NCBI GenBank assembly: GCA_013396525.1
Contig: VWYX01000890.1
Span: 268,612 to 332,611, forward strand
Direction of reading: 5' to 3'
DNA length: 64,000 nucleotides
From: Chaetorhynchus papuensis
Taxonomy: Eukaryota > Chordata > Aves > Passeriformes > Rhipiduridae
Shown here: positions 23,411-35,697 of the stretch, piece after piece
How the letters are laid out: the number at the start of each line of letters is the position of its first letter
How positions within the stretch are numbered: position 1 is the first letter of the stretch
Made by a program: the position numbers and the translations under genes
The notes under the pieces: model-generated
What the model was told of the DNA's origin: nothing
Databases searched by the model: none
Seen by the model: only the letters and a program-made list of their open reading frames with translations

Positions 23411-24735
23411 GCAAGTCATCACACTGAACATGCGACATCACAGGAAGGGGAGTGGGGTCCAGTGGGGCTCAGTGTCCCCTCGGCAGGGGAGGGTGCCCAT
23501 GCATGCCAGCACACACGTGTGTACACGTGGGGAAAGGGGGAGGCCCAGGGATGATGCACTCCCACAGACAGGCTCCTCCGCACATCCAGGAGAACCCTGG
23601 GGTGCAAGGGGGCACTGACCACTTGCAATGCAGCTGCTTCCATCACCCTCTGATTCTTCTGCTGTTGCAGCTGTAGCCCTCTTATTTGGAAAGCTGATTT
23701 GACGGAACACTGCCCTGATACACACCTGGGCTGGGAGCAGCCATGGTCCAGACATGACTGTCTCCCAGAGACAGCCAGGCTTCAGAGCAAGAGACCACAT
23801 GGCATTTCTGTGTGGGTCATGTTGCCCTGCAATATAATCTGTCATCAGATACTTAGTTGTCAGGATCCTTTTTGAAAGAGATTCCTCTTGTACTCTCTGA
23901 AACACTGTGCATGCATGGTGCAGGTGCCAGACAGCCCCACATCCACAGAGATGCCCTGTGTAACTGTACGGAGAGACACGGGATAACCATGGCCTGAGTC
24001 CCTCAGCACAGGCAAGGGCATTGCTCCCCTCATGCAGTGTGGTGAGTTGTTGTATCCCTCTGATCCTGAAGGAGACCTCCTGTCCAAAGGGCTGCAGTGG
24101 CACGGGGTATGTGCAGGAGGGCAGTGGCACAGAGTACGCCCAGGAGGGCTGGCTGGGCTTCGGGTAGATTCTTGTGGAGCAGAAGTGGACAGGTAGGGAT
24201 CATCCATCACACCTTACAACCCGGTTCTGTAGCACCTTCACTTTGTCTGTGCGTGCTGAGCACACAGGGCAAACCACCATGTCTGATGTCTTTGCGGAAA
24301 GGGGGACCAATGCTGTGAACCTCGACACAGACTCAGCTTCTTTGGGTGTGCTGGAAACAGCTGGTTGGAGCATCTCTCCAGTGGCACAGGAAACTCGCTA
24401 GCTGTGTCTGTTGCCTTTAGCATTGCTTTGCAAGGGGCTACAGCAGTGGCTCCTCCATTTGCAGGTTTTCCAAGGTTTCTTTGTGTGTCAGCTGCCTGAC
24501 TGAATGGCCTCCCTGACATCCTCAGAAAGAAAACAGCAAGGAACCCATTTCTGCTAGTGCTTCAGATTATTAATAGAATGTTTCAAATTTGTCTATTCTT
24601 TGCACATGGGAAACTGTATGGTCATTTGACAGATGTTGAAACTCACTGATTTTATATCCAGCAGCTAGGAAAAACAATGGATGTCATACTTTGTTAAACA
24701 AAAACTATGCTAGGCAGGGTCCATCCTCTGTGCTA
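23411..24735. other. GC-rich sequence with long chance frames
   Basis: Includes the longest gap-free frame of the window (230 codons, 23438-24130 minus), overlapped by other frames on both strands. The product is rich in Pro, Cys, Ser, Leu and His, has no domain character, and is best read as a stop-poor artefact. It contains a G-rich stretch at 23446-23488 and the 27-bp duplication at 24094-24147. Confidence 0.5.
24094..24147 (+). repeat. Two-copy 27-bp tandem duplication
   Basis: Copy one is 24094-24120 and copy two 24121-24147. Both start GCAGTGGCAC and end CAGGAGG, with five substitutions between them. The divergence suggests an old local duplication. Confidence 0.85.
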
Positions 24736-24739
24736 GCAA

Positions 24740-24900
24740 AGTGAGTCTTACTCCTACCGATCGCTCACTGTCACGAAGCCGAAGGAACCACTGTAGTGAT
24801 TTGTTTGCAGCAGTAGCTTTCACCTAAAATGGTCGAGGTTTCCTATATAGCCAAGATGCGACTACTGCCAATGCTGCCTCACATCTGCCTTCTCTTTCTA
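24740..24900. promoter_or_regulatory. Candidate regulatory segment with isolated CpGs
   Basis: Unique sequence with CpG words (ACCGATCGCTC, TCACGAAGCCG, GGTCGAGG, ATGCGAC) retained in CpG-poor surroundings and no reading frame. Constraint is inferred. Confidence 0.25.
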
Positions 24901-25825
24901 TCTAGCTGCTTTAGGAATATGCTAATGACAGGAAGAAAACATACATATAAAATATTGCAAGCATCAAGACATGGAAGGAGAAGGTAAATTTGGCTCCCAA
25001 CCATGAAATCTTATTCTGCAGTTGCCTTCTTAATGGCATCTCTTGAGGTCAGTGGCTTTGAATTCTCCCAATTGTATAGGGTCACTCTGGCAGCATTGAC
25101 CAAGTAGAAAAGATTCAGCCAGGGGAAACAATGGCAGAAGTCACCCTTTAAATGTCCTGCCTTCTATATCATGCAATTGATTCCAAGGCTCCCCACCACG
25201 ATGTCACTGTTTGACCAGTTTGCTTTAAAACAGCTTAATTAGCTGAAAGAAAAGCTATGTCTGAGCATGTTTGTGAGAAAAAAACAAAAAGCTCTCGCCT
25301 TTCAGAAAGCTCATGCTCTGTCTTGTCGGAAATCTCTGGTTCTGAAATGAAACAACATTCCTTTCATACAGAGTTAAGTCCCTGACAACAAATTTTCCCG
25401 GATCAGGGAAACAACCGATCGTGCCACATGCTGATGTCGGTAGATCTGGTTTGGTTTGGTTTGGGGGGCTGAGAGCTCTGCACCTCTGTTAACTTCAGAG
25501 ACACTGCGGGAGGAGATCGTGAGAGGCATACACAGCTCAATGGCTCCTGGTCAGAGAGGCAGTCGAGGCTGACTGCTTCAGTATATCGGTGCCACTTGTG
25601 TGTTAACACCCAGGCTGCCAGCTGGAGATGGTTTGAAAACACCACAAGGAGCAACGGAAGCATTGCAGTGCTTGAAAACAACTTTTCTTATGAAGTTCTT
25701 TGTTTTCCCAAATCTCAGGTGCGAGCAGATGGGTGGGAAGAGAATCGATAGAAGAGGGAAGCAAGGCTCCTGGTGTCTGTTGGGAAGAAAACGAAACCAG
25801 AGGTCCCAGTCCTGCCTCCCTTAGC
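24901..25825. other. Unique non-coding sequence
   Basis: No frame of 60 codons from 24520 to 25402. A (GGTTT)n run lies at 25448-25465. Short overlapping frames after 25400 are not protein-like. Confidence 0.5.
25448..25465 (+). repeat. (GGTTT)n short repeat
   Basis: Three to four copies of GGTTT running into a G run. Confidence 0.8.
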
Positions 25826-25829
25826 ACAA

Positions 25830-26010
25830 CCCATAAAAAGTGATGCTGCCTCGGGATTTGGCGGCATTAAAATACTCAGCGCAACAAGTGATGCAGCTGT
25901 TGAGGTAAAACACACAGAGAGATTGTGCCACTCTGCCTTTGGTTTCCTCATCTGCTCTCTGAGGTGTAGCATTTGCCCTGAGAATGTCAAAATACAGCCT
26001 TTGTCCCACT
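25830..26010. promoter_or_regulatory. Candidate regulatory segment
   Basis: Repeat-free sequence with GGCGGCATTAAAATACTCAGCGC and similar mixed AT/CpG words. A 115-codon plus-strand frame (25773-26120) crosses it but is opposed by two minus-strand frames and shows no domain. Constraint is inferred. Confidence 0.25.
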
Positions 26011-26199
26011 ACCTGTTCTCTCCAGCAACCAAATCTCTCCTGAAGGAAAGAACGTTAGCACTGAGGGTCTTTTTGTTTTGTGTTGGTCGTGGCAGCTTGT
26101 TGGCATTACCAGGATGCTGAGCAGCTCTGTAGGAACTGCTGCCCCTCCTGAGGGGTAGAGGGAGGTTTGAGTAATTTGCACATGGCTTTAGAAAGAATC

Positions 26200-26960
26200 C
26201 ATTTCAGAGATGGGTCTACTATGCAAAAAACAAAGGCACGTTCTTTCTTTTCAGTCTATTAATCCACAATTCCTTCTCAGGCATTTTTATGTGTGTATTT
26301 ACATGGTATGCCTAGCATGAGAACTGATGGAAAATATGGGAACCCAGCATCAGGGGTGCATGGGGGAGTGAGGCACATAATGCCAGAGTGTTCAGTGAAA
26401 TAATGTGCTTAAAGTATTTATGAAGGGGAGTAAAACTTTGCAAAATCAAGATCTTGGTGTTATCTTGACATTAGTGTTATTATAACATTTTGACAGGCTC
26501 TTATCCCTGTCATCTATTTTCCTGGTGATTTATAAAAAATTCAGTCTATTGTAGCTCATTTGTTCATGTCCAGAACAGAAAAAGTATTTTTAAATAGTTT
26601 TGCTTTCATTTCATAGAGGATTCTGACTGGAAATGAAGTAAAGCTATGCCTCATTGCTGAATCATAAGCTTTAGTTAAAATATTTTCTATGTTAATGTTT
26701 TTCCCAAAAAAAAACCCCCAAACATCTTTTTATTCGTGTGCTTGAATTTGAAACAATATCCTGCTGAAGATGTGATGTTTATCAGGGTTTTTTTTCCCTT
26801 CTCAGCTTTACAGAAAGGTGAACGAAAGGATGATTAAGCCAGAAACAAAGTCAGTAATTAGCAGTATAAATCTCTCAGTGATTTCAGTAGGTCACGAAAT
26901 TAACTGGTACAGGCTTCGGACACATCTGCTCTTTTGGCAAGTGGTGCCCTCCATGAGGCT
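26200..26960. other. AT-rich unique sequence without frames
   Basis: No 60-codon frame. Several homeodomain-like words occur at 26400-26560 and 26830-26910. A-rich (about 26706-26715) and T-rich (about 26789-26796) runs are present. It could include a regulatory element. Confidence 0.4.
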
Positions 26961-27029
26961 GCTCATTGGCTCGCACTAACCACACGATGGGTCTCGGGGA
27001 ACTTATTTGCACTCCCTAAGCTAAACACA

Positions 27030-27120
27030 GCGCAGCCATGAAACCCGGCCGTCTCTAAAATGCTGCAGCACGTACCGGGGCCGAGCGCTCCCGCTGACCG
27101 AGAGGCAGTGTCGCAGGGAT
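27030..27120. promoter_or_regulatory. Small CpG cluster
   Basis: About ten CpGs in roughly 90 bases, densest at 27068-27116 (GTACCGGGGCCGAGCGC onward), next to AT-rich DNA. It is too short for a classical CpG island and may be an enhancer core or an island remnant. Confidence 0.35.
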
Positions 27121-27129
27121 TGGCAGTGC

Positions 27130-28299
27130 TGTGCCATCGTCCTGGCATCCCTGGAGAGAGGGGGGACATCAGAGTTTGTTATGTGTGGCCAAACGCTGCT
27201 TTGCAAGGCTCAGATTGAGGAAATTATTTGGAAGTTTATGGAGGAGGGACCTGGTTGCCATGCCACAGACTATCAGGAAGGTGGCTATGCCCGCAAGCCA
27301 CCAAGGAGAGCCCCAGCACCAGAGTTACTGCTTGGTTTTCATCTTGGCCATAGCTTCACTGTCCTGATGGCAGAACAGCAGAGAAGTAGGAGCTAAGTGC
27401 CAGAAATAGGGAAATGGAGGGCAGGAAAGGGGAGGAAACAACAGTTCTGTGTCCTTTCAGCCCTAAAATGTAAGGGAGCAATGCAGTGTTGTATTGCACC
27501 GAGTCTTGTTGGCTGTAGAGTCAGGCCAGAGGTCGAGTGCCCACTGCAAGCACTTCTCTGGGCTGCCTGTCTCAAGCAGAGTCTTCGCCTGTCTGCCTGT
27601 GGGCAGGCAGGCAAACACAGCAGCAAAAGCTCTCAGTCAGACATGTGCTTGCCTTTCTGTAGCTATCCTTGCTGAAATCTTCTGTTCTGAGTTGACTACT
27701 CAGCCCACTTTGGAGGGCAGACACTCTGACCTGCTTTTCCAAGGCACTGCAGGTGGGATCCTGGTTCCTTTTCTCACTATTTCATTTCAACACAGAATTA
27801 TGACTGGGCTGCACCCAGAAGCAGCAGAACTGTCTGCAACCATCAGAGCAGGAAGGGCTGGTTCTGTCTGGGCTGCCTCCTCATTCATAAAGCAGATTCA
27901 TCTGGAAGCTTGGACATTATCACATTTGTGCAAAAAACCCAGAATTACATAAATTATGGAACTTGTAGCTGTATCTCCAAATACATGTGCTTTATATGCA
28001 GCAGCCTTAGACCTAGGCTGGGTTCCTGTACCTTGGGCAGCCTTCTAGGGAAGATACTGTAGCAGTAAAGGAGCACATGAGACTCCTGGAAAATCAGCAG
28101 TGCTTGCTGCCTTGCTAGTTTCTTTGCAAACCTCTAAGTGCTAAGGCCGTCAGTGTAAAGGCTGTCTGAGGGAAGCCTGCAGAGCCATTGTGGAGCCAGC
28201 TTTAACCTATTCCAGAAGGAAAAGAAAATGAGAATAGAATCGAAAAGTTCTTCTCTATCTGAAAGCTCTCCTCGTATTTTACCATTTCGTTTGAGCTCA
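27130..28299. other. Unique non-coding sequence
   Basis: A 152-codon plus-strand frame (27494-27952) and several overlapping frames on both strands are present. The translations lack domain character. No repeat or RNA gene is recognised. Confidence 0.45.
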
Positions 28300-28342
28300 C
28301 TTTCTTTCTCTGTCTTTCTCTCTTTCTCTTTCTTTCTTTCTT
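28300..28342 (+). repeat. (TTTC)n polypyrimidine tract
   Basis: About 40 bases of CTTT and TC units ending TTTCTTAG. The tract followed by AG resembles a splice acceptor, but the sequence after it (CTGGAATGATG) opens no long frame, so simple repeat is the safer call. Confidence 0.85.
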
Positions 28343-28344
28343 AG

Positions 28345-30220
28345 CTGGAATGATGCTGTGTCCCACTACCATTTCTTCTGCTTTAGAGTTTAGGGCATAA
28401 AAGCTGTCAGTGTTACGGAACTTGATGCAAGCTTACTGTGTTTATGCCTCAGTATCTGTGTCACGGGATTTTTTTGCTGTATGTAAGTAGTGCTTCATTT
28501 CATGTGTATTTAGAACACGTATTTAGACACTGCTCTTAAAAACTTTTTGCATTCAAAATGTAGTCTCCTGGTATGGGAACTCACCAACACATTATAGCCA
28601 AAGAAGGGGAAATTATTATCCTGAGCCAAATATACTCCTCTGTAAAAAACAAACCGCACCTCCAGATCTGCTTTGTGTATTTTTTACATGTAAATATCTC
28701 CTGTTTTTCAGATTTCTCTTGGAATTGTCTCAGTACAAAATAGTGAGTGATAGCCTTTTAATTCCTGGTTAGCATGTTATTCCACTGGATGGAGGCACTG
28801 GATGCTGTACTATATGCCATGAGAGTAGTATAGAGTGTCCACGTGGTCACCAGACTCACCATTTTCCTAATGGTTCTGGTTGTTACTGCACCAGTGAAAG
28901 GTAGTTGACTGATGTGGGTGAAGTTTATAGAATTTCAGCTTCCCAGAGCATGGGGCAGCCAAGCCACAGTGAGCTGGAAGGATTAGTAAGCTGGAGCAGG
29001 TGAGAGCTTTCGTCAGTGCTGTGGTGAGGAGTTGTGAATGCAATATTTTGGCTTGAAGTACACTGGGATGCTCAGTTATGTTTGGGGATTGTACTGTACC
29101 ATGCAGCGTCACTGCTTTAACAATCTCACACTGATTCAGCAATAGGCTGCTAGCTGGAGTATCACACAGTTCCCTTTTATAGCCCAGTAATACTTTTAAG
29201 GCTTCTCCAAGGGCCCTAAAAAAGTAAGAAAGTCCCAGGAAATACTGTTTTGCTGACAAGCTAAACTGCTGTGATGCCATGATGATTTTTGTCTTTTCTA
29301 TTATACCCCTGTTATACCTTTTTACAGCTTCTATATTCTTGGTGCTTTTTTCCTACATTCTTGGACATGTTTGCTAAGCTAGGAGACTAAACATTTTAGA
29401 AGCTTTGTAGTTAGGGGATCAGTGTGTCTCAGACCCCAGGGTCCTCTCCAGAACACATTTTGTAAACTGAGATAGAACCATCCAGGGGAAGGTTCCTTGG
29501 GGAGAGAGGCGCTCATTTGTGCCTCTCATTGGGGAATCTTTGATAGATATTCTAATTAGTAAGACCTACAATGTTAGACCAGATTTTTTAGGAGAGGCAT
29601 TGCGGTGGCCATTGCGGTGTGCATGGAGGTGCATTCAACCTGGACTTGGTGCACCTGAGGATCCTTAAAATAAATACCAAGGTAAAATCCCTTTTTCCCT
29701 TCTAACCCTGTTTGACTCTTGATTTTAAGACCAGGAAAAGGCATCAGCTGTATTCTTTTGGCCATGCCAGCCAGTCTCAAAAATCACTTGATCACTAAAG
29801 AGACACCATTAGATCTACTGGAAGTGGGCTAGAGAGCTCTGCAACAACATGTATTTGGATTATTTTTCTGTCTTGGAGCTCTGGTAAATGAGATCTTAAT
29901 GGAGCCATTATACCAAAGCACAGCATTTGTTTCCCAAGGCTATTAGGCACTTTACAGATTTCATCCCCCGGGGAGCAGAGCTGGCTACTTAACCATCTGC
30001 AGAGCTGCCGAGACACCCGCCCCTGCTTCTACTGGGCTTGAGGTCAGAGCTGGAGAGCTGTGAGCTATCACTTAGGTGCCCGCTCACCACTGCTACCAAG
30101 TTGCTCTTGACAGTGAATCCCTAAATGGCCTCTGGGAACACAGCTTTAGAGACACAGACTGCAAACTCCATCTGGTTGCTGTGCCCCTGGGAAGTTTGCA
30201 CCCTCAGCTCCAGCCAGCCC
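28345..30220. other. Unique non-coding sequence
   Basis: The longest frame is 137 codons on the minus strand (28867-29280). It is Leu/Ser-rich with no recognised motif and no splice or UTR context. Otherwise there is nothing to report. Confidence 0.45.
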
Positions 30221-30354
30221 CCTGGCTCATGCCGGTGGAAAAGTAGGAGCCAGACCATGTTTTACAGCAACTTGCAGTGCCCACAGTCCCCCTGGCCCCA
30301 CACAGAGGTGCAAGGTGCCCTCTCCCGCTCTGCCTTTGGGTTCACAAGACCTGG

Positions 30355-30470
30355 ACATGAAGTTGGCGACGGCCCGGGCGGGCCCTGCGCGGTTCAAAGG
30401 GAGGCGGTTCACAGGGGAGCCCCTTCGCTTTCTCTTGCATCGCAGCCATTGTGCGGGTGTCAAAGGAGCA
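30355..30470. promoter_or_regulatory. Small CpG cluster
   Basis: About ten CpGs in 100 bases, including GGCGACGGCCCGGGCGGG near 30364-30381 and GCGCGG near 30388. Frames on both strands (30125-30505 plus, 30227-30523 minus) reflect GC richness. It is a short CpG-island-like core. Confidence 0.4.
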
Positions 30471-32318
30471 TCCCTCTCATCTCTCAGATTGATGGCATCG
30501 TCTAGGACTTCCAGCATAGACAAGATAAACTAAAGGCTTCTGCAGACAGGTATGTAACTGTGGAGACAGCAGCGCTGCAGAAGAGGCCTCCGATCAGGGG
30601 AGTGTTTGTCCCACAGTCGACTCTCTGGCATAGCGGTCACCTTTGACATGACTTGCTGAATAGGAGTTTGTTTTCTAATTTCCATGGTTCAGCCACAGGC
30701 CATGCAAAGTAAATACAAGTAAACGGGCAACAGTGGGTTCAAAGGAACATAAGACAAGTATTTGCCCCCTTGGAAGACAGTTTGGGTAGTGTTCACATGT
30801 GAATCAATCTGGTTTGGGTCTTTGAAGTGATTTTGTTTAAGAAGAGTAGGCCAGAGTACTGAAAACTGATGGGGCCAACAAAAGATTGCCCATCTTTTGG
30901 GGCATACTCTGGAGGGGAACTGCTGGCATGCTGGTACAGAGCTGCCAGTGATGCTGCTGTGCAGATGCAAACTCCTGAATCATTTAAGAACAGAGGCAAG
31001 AGGCCTCCCCTGGCATCAGCACTGTGCCCAGACAGCCCAGGAAGGGGATGCTGTCGGGTCAGTGCTTGCTGTCATGTTCTTGTCAGGCCTTTTCCCTTAT
31101 GCTGCCCTTGCAGACAGATCTCTGAACGTGACAGTGCTGTGTCATCAGGCATAGGTCAGATCAGTGGGTTTAAGGGACTTCAAGCTGTTCTTAATACATA
31201 AAGAGCTTCACTCCCTGCTCGAATGCACTGCTACGAGTTGTCAATCTCTTCCACACAATTCAGGATCAAAATAAACTTACCAGGCAGAAACTGAGACTTG
31301 TGTCTCAGGAAGTTGTCCTTTTGTGGATTGCTTGAGTTGCAAAGGGAAGCCTTGGCCAGGGGCTTTTTACAGTTCCACACAGCCCCCAGACTGGCTGTCC
31401 TGTGAAGGGCTGGCTTTCTTTATTAGTTTGCTGTTGTCCTGGTTTTAAATAAGTGCCTTATTTTTCTGCTGTTGGCTTTGAAGGAGAGAAAGTACATAGT
31501 ATCAACTCTTAATACTTCTCAGAATGTTGCAGAAATACCACCATGTGCTTCCTATCAAATCCCAGTTGTCTGACTGGGAGGTTCATCTTTTGGAGGCTCT
31601 GCCTTTCCTTGGCGCCTTAATGCTTTTACCATTTTATACAACTTTCTTCCTCCTAGTGCACAGCATATCCCCTTCAGGGAGCTATCTGGTAAACAGCTTG
31701 TGTTGTGATTGATTTGGTCACTGAAATTAGGAGTATGCTAATCCCATAGAAAAGTAAAGGAGTGATGCGTTTGGGATGAGACAAGATGTGGGTCCCAAGA
31801 GTAATGGGTCAGTTATTTCACAAAAGATTTCACAGTGCAACATGTAAAGTGACTTCAGCAAAGTGAACAAGTAAACTCATTTCTAACTTGTTTGTCTATA
31901 GTAGTTTTTTATTTCCTGTGTTCAGCAGCCGTAGCTAAGTGGAGACTGTGCATATCATTAGAGATTTTTAAAAGGTTTTAATATCTTTTAGAATAAAAGC
32001 AATTGCCTGAACATAATGAATCCTTGCTTTAAAATAGGCAAATTCTTCTGAAAAGCTGCAGGTGGGAAAAGGTTCCTTAGCTGTTCATCATTGTGCCTTG
32101 AAGGCTCATTTGGAAGAGCAGAGGCTGGTCAAGGCAAGGATGTGCTGGTTTTGCAATGCGAGGAAACTCAGTGTGCAAATAAGCAGGCAAGTGCAGGCAA
32201 TTTCATAGAGGAGCCCCTGAAATCTTGCTGAAAAAGCCTCGATGTAGCCATTCACTTGTTCATAGTCAGCTTCACTACTGAAAAGGTGCTTCTGAGATGT
32301 GGGAAATGCACTTGGTTG

Positions 32319-32341
32319 ATTTTTTTATTTTTATTTTTTTT
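32319..32341 (+). repeat. T-rich tract
   Basis: T runs with single A interruptions. Confidence 0.8.
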
Positions 32342-32682
32342 GTTTAATTTGGCCCTTTTAAGGATGAACATAAAGCTAGTGATGCCAATCCTGAAATCCA
32401 GCTGCCACCTGAAATCCTGGTAGTGCCTGACTGCACCTGAAGAAATGGGGCAGGAGCTGGTGTAGGCACATCCCTGTAGCTGCTGACACCACAGCCCTGA
32501 TCTCCCCATGTATGAGCCTAACCTTCACTGTATGAGCAGAAAACCAGGTAGGGGTAAGCTGGGGGGAGAGGTGAGCATCCATGTGGCTTATCCCAGTGAA
32601 AATACAGAGCCGTCTCCAAGAGTCTGTACTTTGCCAAACTCCCAGGAAGGCTGATTCCCAAGCCTGAGCCTAGCAAACCTGT

Positions 32683-32722
32683 TCACACATGCACACACAT
32701 GCAGACACACCTGTATAATACA
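32683..32722 (+). repeat. Cryptic CA-rich repeat
   Basis: Interrupted CACACATG units; imperfect dinucleotide repeat. Confidence 0.75.
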
Positions 32723-33399
32723 CGTTCCTCCCCGAGGCTCCCCTCACTGCTCAGTAAGTGTGAGTGTGGGATAATGCATTGACAAAGGCAGCTGCAACCA
32801 GAGGAAAAAGACAAGCAGGAACAAACCAAATCTCCTTGTGCTGCCTTCTCTGTGGCCAGGACACAGATGTGCTCTGTCTGCTGTCTCATCCTTTGTTAAC
32901 TCCATCTCCTGCCCCTCATCCCGCAATTTGAACCTCATTAATTGGTTACAGAAGAGAGGACACCAATTATTGCCCCAAGTGATAATCCAATTTCTTGGGA
33001 TAATAAAGTGCCTGTGTCTTTCTACAGCAGAGTTTGGAGCAACCACTGATGGTTGGAAAAGTGAAAGTGAAAAAATTTGCAAAAACACCCTCAAGACTTT
33101 TTCCCCTTCCCTGACCCACAGGATTGGTTTCCAGCCAGTCCTGAGCCCTGGTCATAGTGCCTGTCTCGGACAACATCCTCTGCAGCCCATCCCCTCTCCC
33201 AGCACAGGCTCCTGACATTCCTGACTGACATCAGAAAGGGCCCAGGAAAAGAAAACAATGGTGAGAGAGAAATACAGCACACAGACTTGGGGGAGAGGAC
33301 AGCAGAAGAGGCCCTGCGGTTACTGCTGAGGTGAGCCCCTTGCCATGTGCTCATTCCAGCAGTGTTTTGCCTCCAGCAACTGCAGAACCCCTCGAGGTG

Positions 33400-35285
33400 C
33401 CCAAAGCTGAATTTACTGAGTGTAGACTATAAATGCTATAAATGGAATTTATTCCCCAAAGTGGGCAAGAATAATTTGAATTCAGAATGGTGAGGGAACT
33501 TATCCAATGGCTAATTGCACTGCCCATAGGCCCGGGCTTTGAAGGTGCCCCTGGAAGAACCCCTGCCTCTTCTCGTAAAAACAAGTACTGATGCACTGTT
33601 AAATGAGATGCCATTTCAGACGGCACCAAACCAGGACATCAGACTGGTTTGTCTTATAATGCAATAATTTTTTCGCATGTCTTCAGAAAGGGAGTTATAT
33701 GAGGATGAGGAAAAAAAGCAAAGCAAGATGATTTATCCATTACAGAACAGCATTGCAGATACACTGCTGTGATGCTGCTGTACAAAAAAAGAGTCTGTAT
33801 AGGCTTTCCCAATTGAAGGAGTCCAGATCCTAAGAAAGATGAGTGGTGCTTACTTATTTTTCTTTTTGCTTTCTCCAGAGGATGGAAAATTGTGAGGAGG
33901 GTGTAAGTTTGGTGGAAGCTGGGGTTGCAGGAGTAGTGGGAGGGCACAAAGGGTTCATTGTTGAGCCAGCAATCTGTCATGGGAAGGACTGTCACAGGAG
34001 TCTCCAAGGGGCTGGCAATGAAACGCCACTGCTGAGCAGAGGGAGACTTTGCCTCACCTTGGGCTGCCCAGCTCTGCTCCCCAGGCCAGACCACCCGCCA
34101 GCAGTGCTGGGGCAGGTTGACCCAGCGCCCTAAATCACAGGCAGAGGCAGAGCAGCATGCAGGGAGAGAGATTAGATTTATAGCTATACAGTGTTCCTCT
34201 CTTTTGAAAATTAACTGGCATGTTTGAGAAAATAAAAGGGTGTTGGTGGGAGGGGCTGAGCCCAAGCACGGCCAGTTCAGCCTTCAGGGCTGAGCGTGCA
34301 CTGGCTGAAGTACAGCAGTTAAGTCACTGCAGTGGATGGGAAGAGCCACACCACGAAGGGCACTCTTGATTTCTGCGGGTCTCTGGTGAACTTTCTGTCC
34401 TGAAGCCATGGTCACCTATGGAGCAGTGTGCCAGTGCTATCAGTGACCCGTCTGTCCCCTGCTACCTGCAGCACAACATGGGCAGGGATAACAGCCTGCA
34501 TCCACCTGCTCTGGCCCTTGGAACGGCTTTGCTGGCTGCCTGTGGGGACACCAGCCCTTGGGCTTCACCTGGGAAAGAGGCTCAATCAGGTTTCGTGACT
34601 GCAAAAACAATGAAAGCTTTGAGTTTTTCATCAATACCTGTGCAACTGGCTTTTTGGTTGCTTGTAAGGAAGCATGTAGTGGTGATTTACTTTGATAAAG
34701 CACATTTGATCCCTGGGATGGAAAATGAAGTATCCATCCCAAAATGAAAGCAAGAAGGCTGTGCTGAACCTTGGAGACCCGCCTGAACGTCTGTGCCACT
34801 GTCAGCTGGTATAAAGCAGCATGACTTTGTGGAAGGCAATCCTGCAATGACCGATTTACATCAACTGAGGATCCAGGCTTTTGTGTCATTAAAGACATAG
34901 TAGAAAAAAAATCTGTTGTAAATGAAGGAAGCTATGGCTAAAAAGTGCCAACAAGTTCAGTCTTTATTCTTTATCAGTGAAGTCTGCACACAATGAAAAC
35001 ATGGACAAGGGAAATTTGCACAGCATTTAACTTAGGTCAAAAAAACAAGTAATTTGTTAAGTGGCAAGGGCACCAACGCGTGCCATGTCACGCTGGATTT
35101 TCTTTAAAAATAAAAAAAATAACAAAGTTAAACTTTCAGTCAACCTGAAAATATCTGCTTTTTATGGGGGCAGTGCGGAACGAATGGGACAGCAAATCTT
35201 TCTTTGGTCACTCCTTTACAGAGACTGAAAAGCTCTATAGAGACAGTGGGAAAAGAAGGAAAAAGGAGGGGTTGTAGAGAGGGAG
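33400..35285. other. Unique non-coding sequence
   Basis: Begins with an AT-rich patch carrying two CTATAAATG words (33427-33445). Frames of 203 codons (33654-34265 minus) and 152 codons (34440-34898 minus) are present but have no domain character and are opposed by plus-strand frames. The stretch turns purine-rich from about 35245 toward the microsatellite. Confidence 0.45.
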
Positions 35286-35293
35286 GGAAGGGA

Positions 35294-35365
<72 letters not shown>

Positions 35366-35367
35366 AA
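35286..35367 (+). repeat. (GAAA)n microsatellite, left side of gap
   Basis: Pure tetranucleotide GAAA from about 35292 after a purine-rich lead-in, running directly into the N gap. At least 19 units are visible and the true length is unknown. Confidence 0.95.
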
Positions 35368-35697
35368 NNNNNNNNNNNNNNNNNNNNNNNNNNNNNNNNN
35401 NNNNNNNNNNNNNNNNNNNNNNNNNNNNNNNNNNNNNNNNNNNNNNNNNNNNNNNNNNNNNNNNNNNNNNNNNNNNNNNNNNNNNNNNNNNNNNNNNNNN
35501 NNNNNNNNNNNNNNNNNNNNNNNNNNNNNNNNNNNNNNNNNNNNNNNNNNNNNNNNNNNNNNNNNNNNNNNNNNNNNNNNNNNNNNNNNNNNNNNNNNNN
35601 NNNNNNNNNNNNNNNNNNNNNNNNNNNNNNNNNNNNNNNNNNNNNNNNNNNNNNNNNNNNNNNNNNNNNNNNNNNNNNNNNNNNNNNNNNNNNNNNN
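35368..35697. other. Assembly gap of 330 N
   Basis: 330 undetermined bases. The gap lies inside a homopurine microsatellite array, the usual cause of assembly failure there. Confidence 0.99.

Larger units (their letters stand above)
30540..33395. other. Unique non-coding sequence with simple repeats
   Basis: No convincing coding region. A T-rich tract lies at 32319-32341 and a cryptic CA-rich repeat at 32683-32722. Frames at 30869-31201, 32744-33094 and 32838-33215 overlap opposing frames and are not protein-like. Confidence 0.45.

Noticed and set aside
23446..23488. G-quadruplex candidate
   Set aside because: G runs are present but one loop would be about 18 bases, beyond the usual limit.
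23438..24130. 230-codon minus-strand frame, longest without gap
   Set aside because: Pro/Cys/Ser/Leu/His-rich composition, overlapped by other frames on both strands, no recognisable domain, no splice or promoter context. Stop-poor GC-rich DNA explains it.
28300..28345. Polypyrimidine tract plus AG as a splice acceptor
   Set aside because: It is a regular TTTC microsatellite and no open exon follows.
28867..29280. 137-codon minus-strand frame, considered as a retroelement polyprotein remnant
   Set aside because: No catalytic motif, no LTR and no flanking retroviral sequence could be recognised.
33654..34265. 203-codon minus-strand frame
   Set aside because: No domain, signal or family resemblance, and opposed by a 96-codon plus-strand frame. 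Treated as chance.
34440..34898. 152-codon minus-strand frame
   Set aside because: Overlaps a 109-codon plus-strand frame and lacks domain character.
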